NCBI GenBank assembly: GCA_022843585.1
Contig: JALHNJ010000002.1
Coordinates: forward strand, 1 to 64,000
Length of the DNA stretch: 64,000 nt
Direction: 5' to 3'
Source of the DNA: Chitinophagaceae bacterium
GTDB taxonomy: Bacteria > Bacteroidota > Bacteroidia > Chitinophagales > Chitinophagaceae
Below the pieces are notes generated by a model. That model had not been told where the DNA came from, made no database searches, and worked only from the letters and a program-made list of their open reading frames with translations. This document shows positions 25,770 through 34,767 of the stretch, piece after piece. The number at the start of each line of letters is the position of its first letter. Within the stretch, counting starts at the first letter, position 1. The position numbers and the translations under genes are program-made.

Positions 25770-25807
25770 AAAAATTTAAGCCCTTCCAACTAACTTAAAA
25801 TGTGAAA

Positions 25808-27394
25808 CTACCTTACTTTAAGCATGGCCCGGACTTGTTGTGTAGGTCCATTTTGAAAACGGGCATAATAAACTCCGGTAGGCAATCCGTTGCTCTCAAA
25901 AGTAGTGGTGAAAGTACCAGGAGTATACTCCCTGTCGATTGGTGTTTTAATTACCCGGCCAAGCATATCAATTATTTGTATAAGCGTATGGCCGCCTTTT
26001 GTTGTAAACTTAATGGTGGTTGATTCTGTAAAAGGATTTGGATAGTTTGAAATTAATTCAACTCCGGATTGATTAGGGTCAGGTGGGTTAGTGGTACTGC
26101 AACCAGCAGCACTACAAATATCAAGGCTTTGAAAATTTTGAAATAGAATCGTTTGCAATGTTGTTGAAGAAACACAGAACCAACGTTCTAATATAGAAGC
26201 ATAGATACTGCGAAAATCATACTGCATGGGAATATTATCATTTACTGTAGCATTAGTTGGTATGGAAGGATTAGTCCCCGTAACACCTGAAGTGACTTTC
26301 TTCCCAAAAATGAACATCGGTGCTGCCGCTCCATGATCTGTTCCTGTACTGGAGTTTGATTTGATACGGCGTCCAAACTCTGAAAAAGTTAAGCCGATTA
26401 CCCGATCCTGTATTCCCAGAAACTGGCAATCATCTACAAATGCTTTAATGGCATTGGATACATTTCCCAAAAGATTAGCATGTGTACCAGTTGATGTATC
26501 AGCGGTATTTACCTGCAAAGAGTGGGTGTCGAATCCACCATAACTAACCATGTAGATTCTTGTTTTTAATCCCCCTTTAACCAAACGGGCAACAATTTTT
26601 AATTGATCGGCTAATGAATTATTTGTTGGATAGACACTCTGTTGTGTTACCAGGTTCGCAGCATCTTTTATTCTTGTTGCATACAAATTAGTTTGCTTGG
26701 CTACAGTTCTTATATAAGAAAGCTCATATCCCATAGGATTGTTGGGTGCAGGATCTGCAATGTTGTTAAGCAGGTTATAAAAACTGGTCGGATTTGTAAT
26801 ACTCATTCCCATACTTACACTTGGTCCTTGCATTGTAAGAGAAGTCAACGATCCGATTTGAATGGCCAACGGATCTGGCATCGTGGTGTTAGGATAGCCT
26901 GTCGGAAAATTGGGATATTCTGTATTAAGATATCGACCCGCCCAACCTGAATTAATAACTTGGGTACTTGATGAGCCACTCATCCAAATATCTGTTGCTC
27001 TAAAGTGAGAAAAGTTAGGAGAGGGATAACCAACCGACTGTACAATATTTAATTTTCCTTCATTGTATAAAGCCTGCAAACCCGTCATGCTTGGATGAAG
27101 CCCCGTATTGGCATAACCAGTCAATCCTAATATTTTATTTTGCTCTATAGCCACATTTGTTCTTGCATTATAATAATTGCTATAGGTAGAAATTGGAATC
27201 ACCATATTTAATCCATCATTACCACCGTTTAATTGTATTATCACCAGCACATGATCCGTTTCTATTGGAGGAATCATTAAAGCTCTCATCAATGGAGACT
27301 CTGCGTTGAAAGCCTTTACAGAATATCCGTCGACAACTGCTGGCAGCAATGCAGCCGCAGGGACCGTATTTTTAATAAAATCTCTTCTTTTCAT
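25808..27394 (-). CDS. DUF1501 protein with T9SS type A sorting domain
   Basis: The 528-residue protein starts MKRRDFIKNTVPAAALLPA, a twin-arginine-like signal with RRDF. The DUF1501 body (about 45-440) is related to the sulfatase/alkaline-phosphatase fold: HVLVIIQLNGGNDGLNMVIP, GLHPSMTGLQALY, IYMVSYGGFDTHSLQV and LTFSEFGRRIKSN, then GTDHGAAAPMFIFG. The last 80 residues (SNYPNPFTESTTIKF to VRAMLKVR) are a T9SS type A C-terminal domain, so the protein is exported to the surface. DUF1501 and DUF1800 genes almost always travel together, as here (21 bp gap). The substrate is unknown. Confidence 0.88.
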   Translation of the reverse strand: MKRRDFIKNTVPAAALLPAVVDGYSVKAFNAESPLMRALMIPPIETDHVLVIIQLNGGNDGLNMVIPISTYSNYYNARTNVAIEQNKILGLTGYANTGLHPSMTGLQALYNEGKLNIVQSVGYPSPNFSHFRATDIWMSGSSSTQVINSGWAGRYLNTEYPNFPTGYPNTTMPDPLAIQIGSLTSLTMQGPSVSMGMSITNPTSFYNLLNNIADPAPNNPMGYELSYIRTVAKQTNLYATRIKDAANLVTQQSVYPTNNSLADQLKIVARLVKGGLKTRIYMVSYGGFDTHSLQVNTADTSTGTHANLLGNVSNAIKAFVDDCQFLGIQDRVIGLTFSEFGRRIKSNSSTGTDHGAAAPMFIFGKKVTSGVTGTNPSIPTNATVNDNIPMQYDFRSIYASILERWFCVSSTTLQTILFQNFQSLDICSAAGCSTTNPPDPNQSGVELISNYPNPFTESTTIKFTTKGGHTLIQIIDMLGRVIKTPIDREYTPGTFTTTFESNGLPTGVYYARFQNGPTQQVRAMLKVR

Positions 27395-27415
27395 GGTTGG
27401 TTAGTTTACAAGAGA

Positions 27416-29071
27416 TCAGGACAATTGATACTCCGATAAATTCATCAGGTATTGATAAAATGATTTCAGCCGGTTATTTACAATATTAAAATTGGTAGTA
27501 TTAGCAGGGTCGGCTATATAAGCATTCCATGCATTCGTCCAATAATAATCCTGCGTTTGATTACTAAGTAAAATCTGTTCTTTAATTAATTGTTTAGAAA
27601 CTGCTGATAATGGAACCCGGTATAAAATTGCTAATGCATCATCAATTAAAATGTTAGGATCTGCCGGGTTGGATAAAGTCTGAGTAAATGCAACTGCATT
27701 GATTTGTATTCGTTTTCCATTGCGGGAGTACCCGGTAAGAATCATTGTATCCGTAAACTGGTTTCGCTTCGGCAATGTATCTGAGTTTATCCATAATTCA
27801 TGAAACTGCGGCTCCTGGTAATAGGCCGCCCAGCCAGATACATCTGGTGGGTCGCCAATATCCTGGTTCATAGTAGTTAGCCAGTTGCGTATATAATTCC
27901 ACATAGCATATGCATCTGCATACTCTGAAGTACTATTTGGAAATACTACAGCAAACTCACGAAGGCAACTAATCACTGCATCAACAGGACTTTTTATTAA
28001 ACATCCCTGGTTGAGTACATCAAAAAAATGTTCGCTTTTCAACAGCGCATCCAATACTGGTTTTACTTCATAATTATTGTTACGGAAAATAGTAGCCAGG
28101 GGTTCTATAACATTTGTTTCTGCTGCAGCATCTATTTTATAATATACAAACCAGCGGTACAAACAGCGGCAAATATATTTTGATACTTCTTGCTTATTAA
28201 AAATCATCGTAATCAAATCATCTGTTTCTAAGGCCCCATTAGCTCCTGTTCTACCTGCAACAACTGTATTATTATAATAAGAAGAAAACTGTTTATTGGT
28301 TTCATCATGTCTTGTTGCATCCCAAAAAACGGTGTAGGTAGTACCGTTAATGCGCCAGCCTGTTAACACTTTAGCGGCTGTCTTCACATCATCTTCAGTG
28401 AACCCAGCACCGGGGCCCTTACCTAACGTAAACAATTCCTGCAACTCTCTTGAATAGTTTTCATCAGGAGCTGTTTTCGTATTCAAATAACCGTTAAGAT
28501 AACGGAGCATTCCGGCATCAATCGTTACATTTTTTACTAATTGTTTAAAATTGCCCAATGCACTTTGTCGTAACAAGGCATGATGATGGTATACATAATG
28601 AGAATTTCCAATAGTGGTTGTTTCCGTTCCAAAATGATCTGCCCAAAACAAAGTCAATCTTTCCCTGATACTTCTGTCTTGATTGATCATTAAACCAGCC
28701 CACCATTTTTTAAAAGAGTTGCGACGCTGGCTATTGAGTGTACCATCATTAGTAGGACTATTAATCCAGGTTGCGCCGGCAGCTACATTCGGATCTGCCG
28801 TTCCCGGACTATAATCATTAAGCGGTGGTGCAGGCAACGGAGCTGTAGGAGAAAGTAACTCATCAACCGATTGTTCCATCGTCCGGGTAAGAAAATAATC
28901 TAAATCCGATTTGCGGGAGCCAAACATGGTACGCTTAAGAAGATGTTGTACTACATTTTTTGTCCATGGTCCGCTATAGGGATTAAGCCCCGATTGGGTG
29001 CGGAAACCGGAGGTTGAATAAGCATCTGTAACCTTTTTCTTCCGGGCCGCAAGAAAGTCACGTCTGTCCAT
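27416..29071 (-). CDS. DUF1800 family protein
   Basis: A 551-residue all-helical protein of the DUF1800 family: VVQHLLKRTMFGSRKSDLDY near residue 35, WWAGLMINQDRSIRERLTLF, FWADHFGTETTTIGNSHYVY, NYSRELQELFTLGKGPGAGF and DVKTAAKVLTGWRI are the conserved blocks. It begins MDRRDFLAARKK, an arginine-rich start without a clear hydrophobic signal core, so export is uncertain. It is upstream of and probably co-transcribed with the DUF1501 gene. The pair occurs widely in Bacteroidota and Planctomycetes; the function is not established. Confidence 0.88.
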   Translation of the reverse strand: MDRRDFLAARKKKVTDAYSTSGFRTQSGLNPYSGPWTKNVVQHLLKRTMFGSRKSDLDYFLTRTMEQSVDELLSPTAPLPAPPLNDYSPGTADPNVAAGATWINSPTNDGTLNSQRRNSFKKWWAGLMINQDRSIRERLTLFWADHFGTETTTIGNSHYVYHHHALLRQSALGNFKQLVKNVTIDAGMLRYLNGYLNTKTAPDENYSRELQELFTLGKGPGAGFTEDDVKTAAKVLTGWRINGTTYTVFWDATRHDETNKQFSSYYNNTVVAGRTGANGALETDDLITMIFNKQEVSKYICRCLYRWFVYYKIDAAAETNVIEPLATIFRNNNYEVKPVLDALLKSEHFFDVLNQGCLIKSPVDAVISCLREFAVVFPNSTSEYADAYAMWNYIRNWLTTMNQDIGDPPDVSGWAAYYQEPQFHELWINSDTLPKRNQFTDTMILTGYSRNGKRIQINAVAFTQTLSNPADPNILIDDALAILYRVPLSAVSKQLIKEQILLSNQTQDYYWTNAWNAYIADPANTTNFNIVNNRLKSFYQYLMNLSEYQLS

Positions 29072-29099
29072 AGCAATTGATTGGGTGAGCCTAAGAAGC

Positions 29100-29130
29100 T
29101 AAAGTTAGATAAAGGTTTAAGGGGTTGCAA
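29100..29130 (-). promoter_or_regulatory. promoter of the DUF1800-DUF1501 operon
   Basis: On the minus strand TTG (29128-29130), 20 bp spacer and TAACTTTA (29100-29107, one base off consensus) precede the ATG at 29071 by 28 bp. Confidence 0.5.
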
Positions 29131-29260
29131 GAAAATGATCATGCAAAACTGAAATTAGAGTAATAATACTTTTATCCCTTTTCTAGAATCTGAATTATCA
29201 CAAACATCTATTATTACAAGTTGGAGTTCCTGTCTAAATTGCTTGCTTAATAAACTTCCT

Positions 29261-29899
29261 TTAATCGCCCAGCACCCTCACCATTATATTCTTATAAAAA
29301 ACGGTGCTCTTAGGATCGTGGCCTTGCAAAGCAATAGTGCCACTGGAAAGAAGGCGACCTGCCATGCCAACATCTCTTTTTACATCGTTTGGTTCCGTGT
29401 AGTCTGTTATTAATTTATTGTTGACTTTAACTGTGATGCGTTTGCCTTTTACCTTGATGTGCATGGTAAACCATTCCTCATCTTTTGCTGGTGCTTTTTT
29501 TACATCCTGAATTGCATATAAACCGGCGGTTCTGCGCCAATCTGTATGCGAATTGTTTACCTGTACTTCATATCCCTTCTTAGGCCATGAGCTTTCCTGG
29601 AATATGGTATGAAAATAAATACCGGAGTTAGAACCGAGCATTGTCTTTACATCAATCTTCAATTCAAAATTTTTAAAATTGTGCTGCTGAACCGAACCAT
29701 CATAATAAAGATGCGCTACGTTTCCATTCACTACTATCATTCCATCTTCCACTTGGAATGTTTGTGGGTTAGTACCAACTTTCCAACCATCCAGACTTTT
29801 ACCATCAAAAATGGAAATCCATCCCTTCTTACTCTCATTATCAGAACAAAAAGAAAAGCAAATGACAATAATGCTGAATAACAGAATGAGTTTTTTCAT
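29261..29899 (-). CDS. DUF1080 (3-keto-disaccharide hydrolase fold) lipoprotein
   Basis: The 212-residue protein has a signal sequence KKLILLFSIIVICFSFCSDN whose cysteine at about 17 is a likely lipidation site. The remaining domain is DUF1080, a concanavalin-like jelly roll: WISIFDGKSLDGWKVG, FELKIDVKTMLGSNSGIYFH, GYEVQVNNSHTDWRRTAGLY and a final GTIALQGHDPKSTVFYKNIM. Some family members cleave 3-keto-glucosides. It lies alone between the thiolase terminator and the DUF1800 promoter. Confidence 0.88.
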   Translation of the reverse strand: MKKLILLFSIIVICFSFCSDNESKKGWISIFDGKSLDGWKVGTNPQTFQVEDGMIVVNGNVAHLYYDGSVQQHNFKNFELKIDVKTMLGSNSGIYFHTIFQESSWPKKGYEVQVNNSHTDWRRTAGLYAIQDVKKAPAKDEEWFTMHIKVKGKRITVKVNNKLITDYTEPNDVKRDVGMAGRLLSSGTIALQGHDPKSTVFYKNIMVRVLGD

Positions 29900-29957
29900 A
29901 TTTATTTTTACTTCGGATGATAAATGAAATTAAGTAAAATAGTGAGCAAGACTAAAT

Positions 29958-29990
29958 AAAAAACCGGAAGCAAATCACTTCCGGTTTTTT
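29958..29990 (-). terminator. terminator of the thiolase gene
   Basis: AAAAAACCGGAAG (29958-29970) and CTTCCGGTTTTTT (29978-29990) form a 13 bp perfect inverted pair with a 7 nt loop, 20 bp after the thiolase stop. T-runs occur on both strands, so it can act in both directions. Confidence 0.85.
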
Positions 29991-30009
29991 ATATTCTACA
30001 TGAATCTTG

Positions 30010-31188
30010 TTATTGGATATTTTCTATAATGCCTGCAATGCCTTGTCCGCCGCCAACACAAGCCGTAATCATTCCATACTTTTTATTCAGCCTCTTCATA
30101 TCATGCAAATTTTGAATGGTGAGCTTAGCACCTGTACAACCTAATGGATGTCCTAATGCAATGGCACCACCATTAATATTTACCTTGGATGGATCAAGAC
30201 CTGCTTCTCGTATTACCGCTAAAGCTTGTGATGCAAATGCTTCATTCAACTCTATCAAATCCACATCAGCCAAATTAAGACCAGTTTGTTTTAAAACTTT
30301 TGGAATAGCAGCCACAGGGCCAATTCCCATTATGCGTGGATGCACACCTGCAACTGCACTGCTTACTAACCGTCCAATTGGCTTAAGCCCCAATTCATTC
30401 ATCATTCTTTCTCCCATAACAATTACAAACGCCGCACCATCTGAAGTTTGAGAAGAATTACCTGCTGTAACAACTCCACCAGCTGCAAATGCAGGTTTCA
30501 ATTTTGCCAGTGCTTCAATTGAAGTATCTGCTCTTGGACCTTCATCAGTGTCAACAATCGTATTCTTCTTTTGCTTTTTTCCTTTTGCATCTAAATAAAT
30601 TTCTTCCACATCAATTGGCAAAATACCTGGTTTAAAGTACCCGCTCTTGATAGCATTAATTGCTTTTTGATGTGAGTTGTACGAAAACTCATCCTGGTCT
30701 TCCCGACTAACTTTATAATCTTTGGCCACCGCTTCGGCAGTTAATCCCATACTGAGATAGTAATCGGGTTCATCTTTTGCAATTTTATAAGATGGTACCG
30801 TTTTCCAACCAGCCGTTGGAACTAAACTCATACTTTCCGTCCCACCAGCAATGATACAATCAGCCATACCCATTCTTATTTTGGCAGTAGCCATAGCAAT
30901 AGTTTCTAAACCAGATGCACAATAACGATTAACCGTTACACCTGGTACATCAAACCCCAATGCCCGGGCAGAAATGATACGACCAAATTGTAAACCCTGC
31001 TCCGCTTCGGGGACAGCATTGCCGACAATAACATCGTCTACCATTTTTCCTTCCAACTGAGGTACAGTTGCCATTAACCCTTTAATTACTTCCACTGCCA
31101 AATCATCAGGGCGATAAAAACGAAATCCACCCCGTTTTGCTTTTCCTACTGCTGTTCGGTACCCGGCAATTATATACGCTTCCTGCAT
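30010..31188 (-). CDS. acetyl-CoA C-acyltransferase (thiolase)
   Basis: The 392-residue thiolase cleaves 3-ketoacyl-CoA to acetyl-CoA and a shortened acyl-CoA in beta-oxidation, or runs in reverse. Catalytic residues are present: C90 in NRYCASGLETIAMA, the histidine in GGAIALGHPLGCTGA (about 349) and the second cysteine in TACVGGGQGIAG (about 380). The start AYIIAGYRTAVGKAKRGGFR and the EAEQGLQFGR segment fit degradative FadA-like rather than biosynthetic acetyl-CoA acetyltransferases. No other beta-oxidation gene is adjacent. It ends at a strong terminator. Confidence 0.9.
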   Translation of the reverse strand: MQEAYIIAGYRTAVGKAKRGGFRFYRPDDLAVEVIKGLMATVPQLEGKMVDDVIVGNAVPEAEQGLQFGRIISARALGFDVPGVTVNRYCASGLETIAMATAKIRMGMADCIIAGGTESMSLVPTAGWKTVPSYKIAKDEPDYYLSMGLTAEAVAKDYKVSREDQDEFSYNSHQKAINAIKSGYFKPGILPIDVEEIYLDAKGKKQKKNTIVDTDEGPRADTSIEALAKLKPAFAAGGVVTAGNSSQTSDGAAFVIVMGERMMNELGLKPIGRLVSSAVAGVHPRIMGIGPVAAIPKVLKQTGLNLADVDLIELNEAFASQALAVIREAGLDPSKVNINGGAIALGHPLGCTGAKLTIQNLHDMKRLNKKYGMITACVGGGQGIAGIIENIQ

Positions 31189-31294
31189 CTTAAATAATTT
31201 ATTGTTATAGTCTATTGTTTATGGTTCATTAAGCCCAATCAGGCTTTTACACATTCGGACTTCAGCAATAAACGCAAAATCCGAAATCGTAAAC

Positions 31295-31302
31295 CAAAGT
31301 TA
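31295..31302 (-). promoter_or_regulatory. possible -7 box of the thiolase gene
   Basis: TAACTTTG on the minus strand matches TAnnTTTG exactly, with a TTTTG 23 bp upstream. The leader to the ATG at 31188 would be about 100 nt, in which I see no riboswitch-like structure. Confidence 0.35.
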
Positions 31303-31361
31303 GTTGTTTATGCAACTTTCTATACCAAAATTAATGGATTCAGTTATCCGGAAAAAAAGTT

Positions 31362-31392
31362 TTTGGTTTCCGTTGCTGATAGGGTTTCTTTG
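31362..31392 (+). promoter_or_regulatory. promoter of the lipoprotein / pyrD unit
   Basis: TTTG (31362-31365), 19 bp spacer and TTTCTTTG (31385-31392, one base off TAnnTTTG) lie 14 bp before the ATG at 31407. Confidence 0.45.
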
Positions 31393-31406
31393 AAAAAAAT
31401 TTAAAC

Positions 31407-32015
31407 ATGAAAAACCTGTTTCTGGCTTTTACAGTTCTGATTTTCTGTGCTTGTGGCGCTTCGAAAGACAAAAAAGCTGCTACGGCAGATGGCGTCTCGC
31501 TGGAAAGCAGATTGGCTTCATTTATGACAGCTAATGACAACATGAACATTGAAGAAATGGCAGATTATCTATATCCAAAGCTGTTTACCATTGCACCAAA
31601 GGCAGATTTAATAAAAAGCATGCAAGAAACCTTTAATGGTGATGAAATGCAAGTTGAGCTTGACGATGTAAAGGTTGATACACTCTACCCTATTTTTGAT
31701 TTTGGTGAAGGCAGCTATGCAAAGGTGAAATACTCCATGGTAATGCGGATGAATTTTAAAAATAATTCAGATAGTACTGCCGACAATAAAGAGATGCTTG
31801 AAAATATTAAACAATCGATGGCTGCAGAATATGGTGCAGACAATGTAAGCCTCGATGAAAAAGGCATTATAAGCATCAAAGAGAAAAGTGTAATGGTGGC
31901 TATTAAAGATGAGTATGCTAAAGAATGGTCTTTTGTAGAACTAAAAGAAGATGACCCCATGACAGAAAAATTGTTCACTAAAGAACTGTTGGCAAAATTG
32001 GCCACCTACAATTAA
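31407..32015 (+). CDS. lipoprotein of unknown function
   Basis: A 202-residue protein with a short lipoprotein signal NLFLAFTVLIFCACGAS, where the second cysteine (about 16) follows FCA. The mature part is charged and mixed alpha/beta: ASFMTANDNMNIEEMADYLY, MEVELDDVKVDT-like strands and YAKVKYSMVMRMNFKNNSDS. It resembles the small NTF2-like or DUF lipoproteins of Bacteroidota in layout, but I do not recognise a family. The pyrD gene starts 15 bp later, so the two are probably co-transcribed. Confidence 0.65.
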   Translation: MKNLFLAFTVLIFCACGASKDKKAATADGVSLESRLASFMTANDNMNIEEMADYLYPKLFTIAPKADLIKSMQETFNGDEMQVELDDVKVDTLYPIFDFGEGSYAKVKYSMVMRMNFKNNSDSTADNKEMLENIKQSMAAEYGADNVSLDEKGIISIKEKSVMVAIKDEYAKEWSFVELKEDDPMTEKLFTKELLAKLATYN

Positions 32016-32030
32016 TCTATCCCTGAGCTG

Positions 32031-33068
32031 ATGTATAAAATTCTTAGAAATATTCTTTTTCTATTTCCGGCTGAAGGGGTTCACTATTTTGCCATGAATT
32101 GTTTGAAGCTTCTTTGCAAACTGGGCTTTAAAAAGCTGATTGCTGCAGGCTATTCGACAAATGATATAAAAACCTCTACTACTTTTTGTGGTTTAGAATT
32201 TAAAAATCCTGTAGGACTTGGCGCTGGCTTTGATAAAAATGCAAAATACCTGAACGAATTGGAAGCACTTGGTTTTGGTTTTGTAGAAATAGGAACTGTA
32301 ACACCGCTGCCGCAAGCTGGTAATGATAAGCCAAGATTATTTCGATTGCCACAAGACAAAGCCCTCATTAACAGGATGGGATTTAATAATGACGGAGTGA
32401 GAATGGTGACCCATCGGCTAAAAGAATGGAAAGAAAGAAAAAATAAGTCGCAACTCATTATTGGCGGGAATATTGGTAAAAACAAAATCACACCAAACGA
32501 AGAAGCCTGGAAGGATTACGAAATCTGTTTTAAAGAATTACACCCGTACGTCGACTATTTTGTTGTGAATGTTAGCTCTCCCAACACACCGGGATTAAGA
32601 GAACTGCAGGAAAAAGAATCGTTGCGAAAAATCTTATCTCATCTGCAAACCATAAATGCCACGCAAAATCAACCCAAACCTCTTTTGTTGAAAATTGCAC
32701 CCGATCTTACACAAGAGCAAATTGATGATGTAATTGACCTGGGATTGGAAATTAAATTAGACGGCCTCGTAGCAACCAATACCACTATTAGCCGTGATAA
32801 TCTACAAACCACCCAACACCAACTGCAAACCATTGGTGCCGGCGGTTTGAGTGGGTTGCCTGTAAAACAACGAAGCACTGAAATAGTGAGATACATTTGT
32901 ACCCAAACAAAAGGGAAAATCCCTGTTATCGCTTCCGGTGGTATTTTTACCGCTGCTGATGCAAAAGAAAAATTAGAAGCTGGTGCGATATTAGTACAGG
33001 TATGGACAGGCTTTATTTATGAAGGACCGGGTATAGTAAAAAAGATCAGTAAAACATTAAATGCATAA
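32031..33068 (+). CDS. pyrD: dihydroorotate dehydrogenase (quinone), class 2
   Basis: The 345-residue flavoenzyme oxidises dihydroorotate to orotate using membrane quinone, the fourth step of pyrimidine synthesis. The class 2 N-terminal amphipathic segment that contacts the membrane is present (YKILRNILFLFPAEGVHYFA). The FMN barrel shows NPVGLGAGFDKNAKYLNELE, GTVTPLPQAGNDKPRLFRLP, INRMGFNNDGV, DYFVVNVSSPNTPGLRELQ with the catalytic serine, VATNTTISR and IPVIASGGIFTAADAKEKLE. Length is normal for the family. It follows the small lipoprotein gene by 15 bp. Confidence 0.95.
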   Translation: MYKILRNILFLFPAEGVHYFAMNCLKLLCKLGFKKLIAAGYSTNDIKTSTTFCGLEFKNPVGLGAGFDKNAKYLNELEALGFGFVEIGTVTPLPQAGNDKPRLFRLPQDKALINRMGFNNDGVRMVTHRLKEWKERKNKSQLIIGGNIGKNKITPNEEAWKDYEICFKELHPYVDYFVVNVSSPNTPGLRELQEKESLRKILSHLQTINATQNQPKPLLLKIAPDLTQEQIDDVIDLGLEIKLDGLVATNTTISRDNLQTTQHQLQTIGAGGLSGLPVKQRSTEIVRYICTQTKGKIPVIASGGIFTAADAKEKLEAGAILVQVWTGFIYEGPGIVKKISKTLNA

Positions 33069-33135
33069 TACCGACACAATACTTTGAGCAGGATTGTATT
33101 TAATCTGCAAATTATTACATCAGCACATTTACATT

Positions 33136-33945
33136 ATGGAACATTTATTAACGTCAGAGAGTATTATCAGCTTTTTAATTCTAGTAGTACTGGAAGTGGT
33201 GCTTGGAATAGATAATGTGATTTTTGTTAGCATTATCATGAACAGGCTAAAGGATAAGAAACAGCAAACCAAAGCCCGCCGTTATTGGATGGTATTGGGC
33301 ATTATTATGCGCAGTTTGTTGCTTATGGGACTTGGATGGTTACTGGCACAAAAAGGCAAAGCCGTATTTACCATAGCTGGAAAAGGATTTGACCTGGCAA
33401 GTATTGTAATGCTGGCGGGTGGTTTATTTCTGATTTACAAATCAGTAATGGAAATCCACCACAAGCTGGAAGGTGAAGATCCGAATGAATCACTTAAAAG
33501 TCAAAAAGCCCTTTCTTTTGGGAGAGCCATTGGACAAATCGTACTTATTGATGCAGTATTTTCATTCGACAGTGTTATTACTGCCGGGGGCACTACCAAG
33601 CATGTAGAAATAATGATTGCTGCTGTGGTAATAGCTATGACGATTATGTTTTTGTTCAGCGGAAAAATTTCGGGCTTCATACATAAGCATCCAACCTTAA
33701 AGATGCTGGCACTTTCATTTTTAGTAATGATCGGGTTAAGTCTAATTATGGAAGGCTGGGATGCTGATGCTGCACATGAATTAAAATTGAAAAATTATAT
33801 TTACTTCGGTATGGCATTCTCGTTTATTGTGGAAATGCTCAACATGACAATGATGAGTAAAGCCAAAAAGACAAAAGCTCATGTGGTAAAATTAAATGTG
33901 CCGGTACTTGATGATGATAAAAATGAAGGAGATATGGCAAAATAA
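33136..33945 (+). CDS. TerC family integral membrane protein
   Basis: The 269-residue protein has seven hydrophobic helices and the TerC signature acids: VVLEVVLGIDNVIFVSIIMN near residue 20 and IDAVFSFDSVITAGGTTKH near 140. TerC-type proteins are linked to metal (manganese) export and tellurite tolerance. The ATG at 33136 is preferred to an in-frame TTG 42 bp upstream because the family begins at the first membrane helix. CACATTTA ends 4 bp before the ATG, a weak match to a leaderless promoter box. The gene ends 22 bp from the convergent gene at 33968. Confidence 0.9.
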   Translation: MEHLLTSESIISFLILVVLEVVLGIDNVIFVSIIMNRLKDKKQQTKARRYWMVLGIIMRSLLLMGLGWLLAQKGKAVFTIAGKGFDLASIVMLAGGLFLIYKSVMEIHHKLEGEDPNESLKSQKALSFGRAIGQIVLIDAVFSFDSVITAGGTTKHVEIMIAAVVIAMTIMFLFSGKISGFIHKHPTLKMLALSFLVMIGLSLIMEGWDADAAHELKLKNYIYFGMAFSFIVEMLNMTMMSKAKKTKAHVVKLNVPVLDDDKNEGDMAK

Positions 33946-33967
33946 ATCCATAACCCCTTCACACTTT

Positions 33968-34693
33968 TTAATTCATTCTTTTATAAATTCGTTTGCCATT
34001 ATCTCCGGTGAAAAGTAATCCGCTTTCACTTACAGAAAAGTTTACATACTGGCTTTCCTTTGTAGCAGGATCTACTAAGTACAGTTGCCTTCCTTTAGTG
34101 TACCACTCTCCTTTTGTGGCCTTGCTTTTATCTTCTCCCCTGTAATAACCACCCGGACCACTACTCTGTCCCGGCCAGGTATAAAAGCTACCATCACCGA
34201 TGAACTGGAGCATTGTTTCATTTGTCATTGATACACCACCACCAGCACCCAGTATTTCCGAGTATTTCCATAAGCCCACTAAAAGAGGGTTCCGATCTTT
34301 AGTATTGCCGGATTGCTTTTCTTGTTTAGCGGCTCCTGTATCTTCCTTTTTCATTATCATTTCAATTTCCTTGTTACCCAATTCTGGAAAAGTAATAGAT
34401 AAGCGTAATTCATTCTTTTCAATGCTTCCTCTATAGTTGTATACGGCTCCTGTTTCATCATCTGTTACAATACCTGTTGTTGATTGTTTTACAACAGTAC
34501 CTTTTACAGTTGACGATTTTCCGGCTAAAATAAAAGAACCTTTAAGCTCCTTCTTTTCAACAGTAAGTGTAGCTGATATAGGAGTACCGGACAACTCACC
34601 GCTAAATTTTCCTTCAAAATCCTTCTCTGGAACAGGCTGACTGTTACACATAGAAAAAAAGAATAAAAACTGAACTAATATGATATTTCGCAT
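33968..34693 (-). CDS. secreted protein of unknown function downstream of the CDCL
   Basis: The 241-residue protein starts with a hydrophobic signal (IILVQFLFFFSMCNSQPV). Residues 25-115 form a beta-rich unit (FEGKFSGELSGTPISATLTV, ELKGSFILAGKSSTVKGTVV) like small lipocalin-type domains that assay 'variant' compounds; residues 135-240 form a second unit (NPLLVGLWKYSEILGAGGGV, MLQFIGDGSFYTWPGQSSGP, GLLFTGDNGKRIYKRMN) of lipocalin-like type. I do not recognise a named family. It lies 74 bp downstream of the cytolysin-like gene on the same strand, without a visible terminator between, so co-expression and a partner or self-protection role are possible but unproven. Confidence 0.6.
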   Translation of the reverse strand: MRNIILVQFLFFFSMCNSQPVPEKDFEGKFSGELSGTPISATLTVEKKELKGSFILAGKSSTVKGTVVKQSTTGIVTDDETGAVYNYRGSIEKNELRLSITFPELGNKEIEMIMKKEDTGAAKQEKQSGNTKDRNPLLVGLWKYSEILGAGGGVSMTNETMLQFIGDGSFYTWPGQSSGPGGYYRGEDKSKATKGEWYTKGRQLYLVDPATKESQYVNFSVSESGLLFTGDNGKRIYKRMN

Positions 34694-34767
34694 TTGATAC
34701 TTATTTAGAATTACAAAAAATATATAATCAATGAATCTATTACCACCTATAGTTATTGATCATAAAA

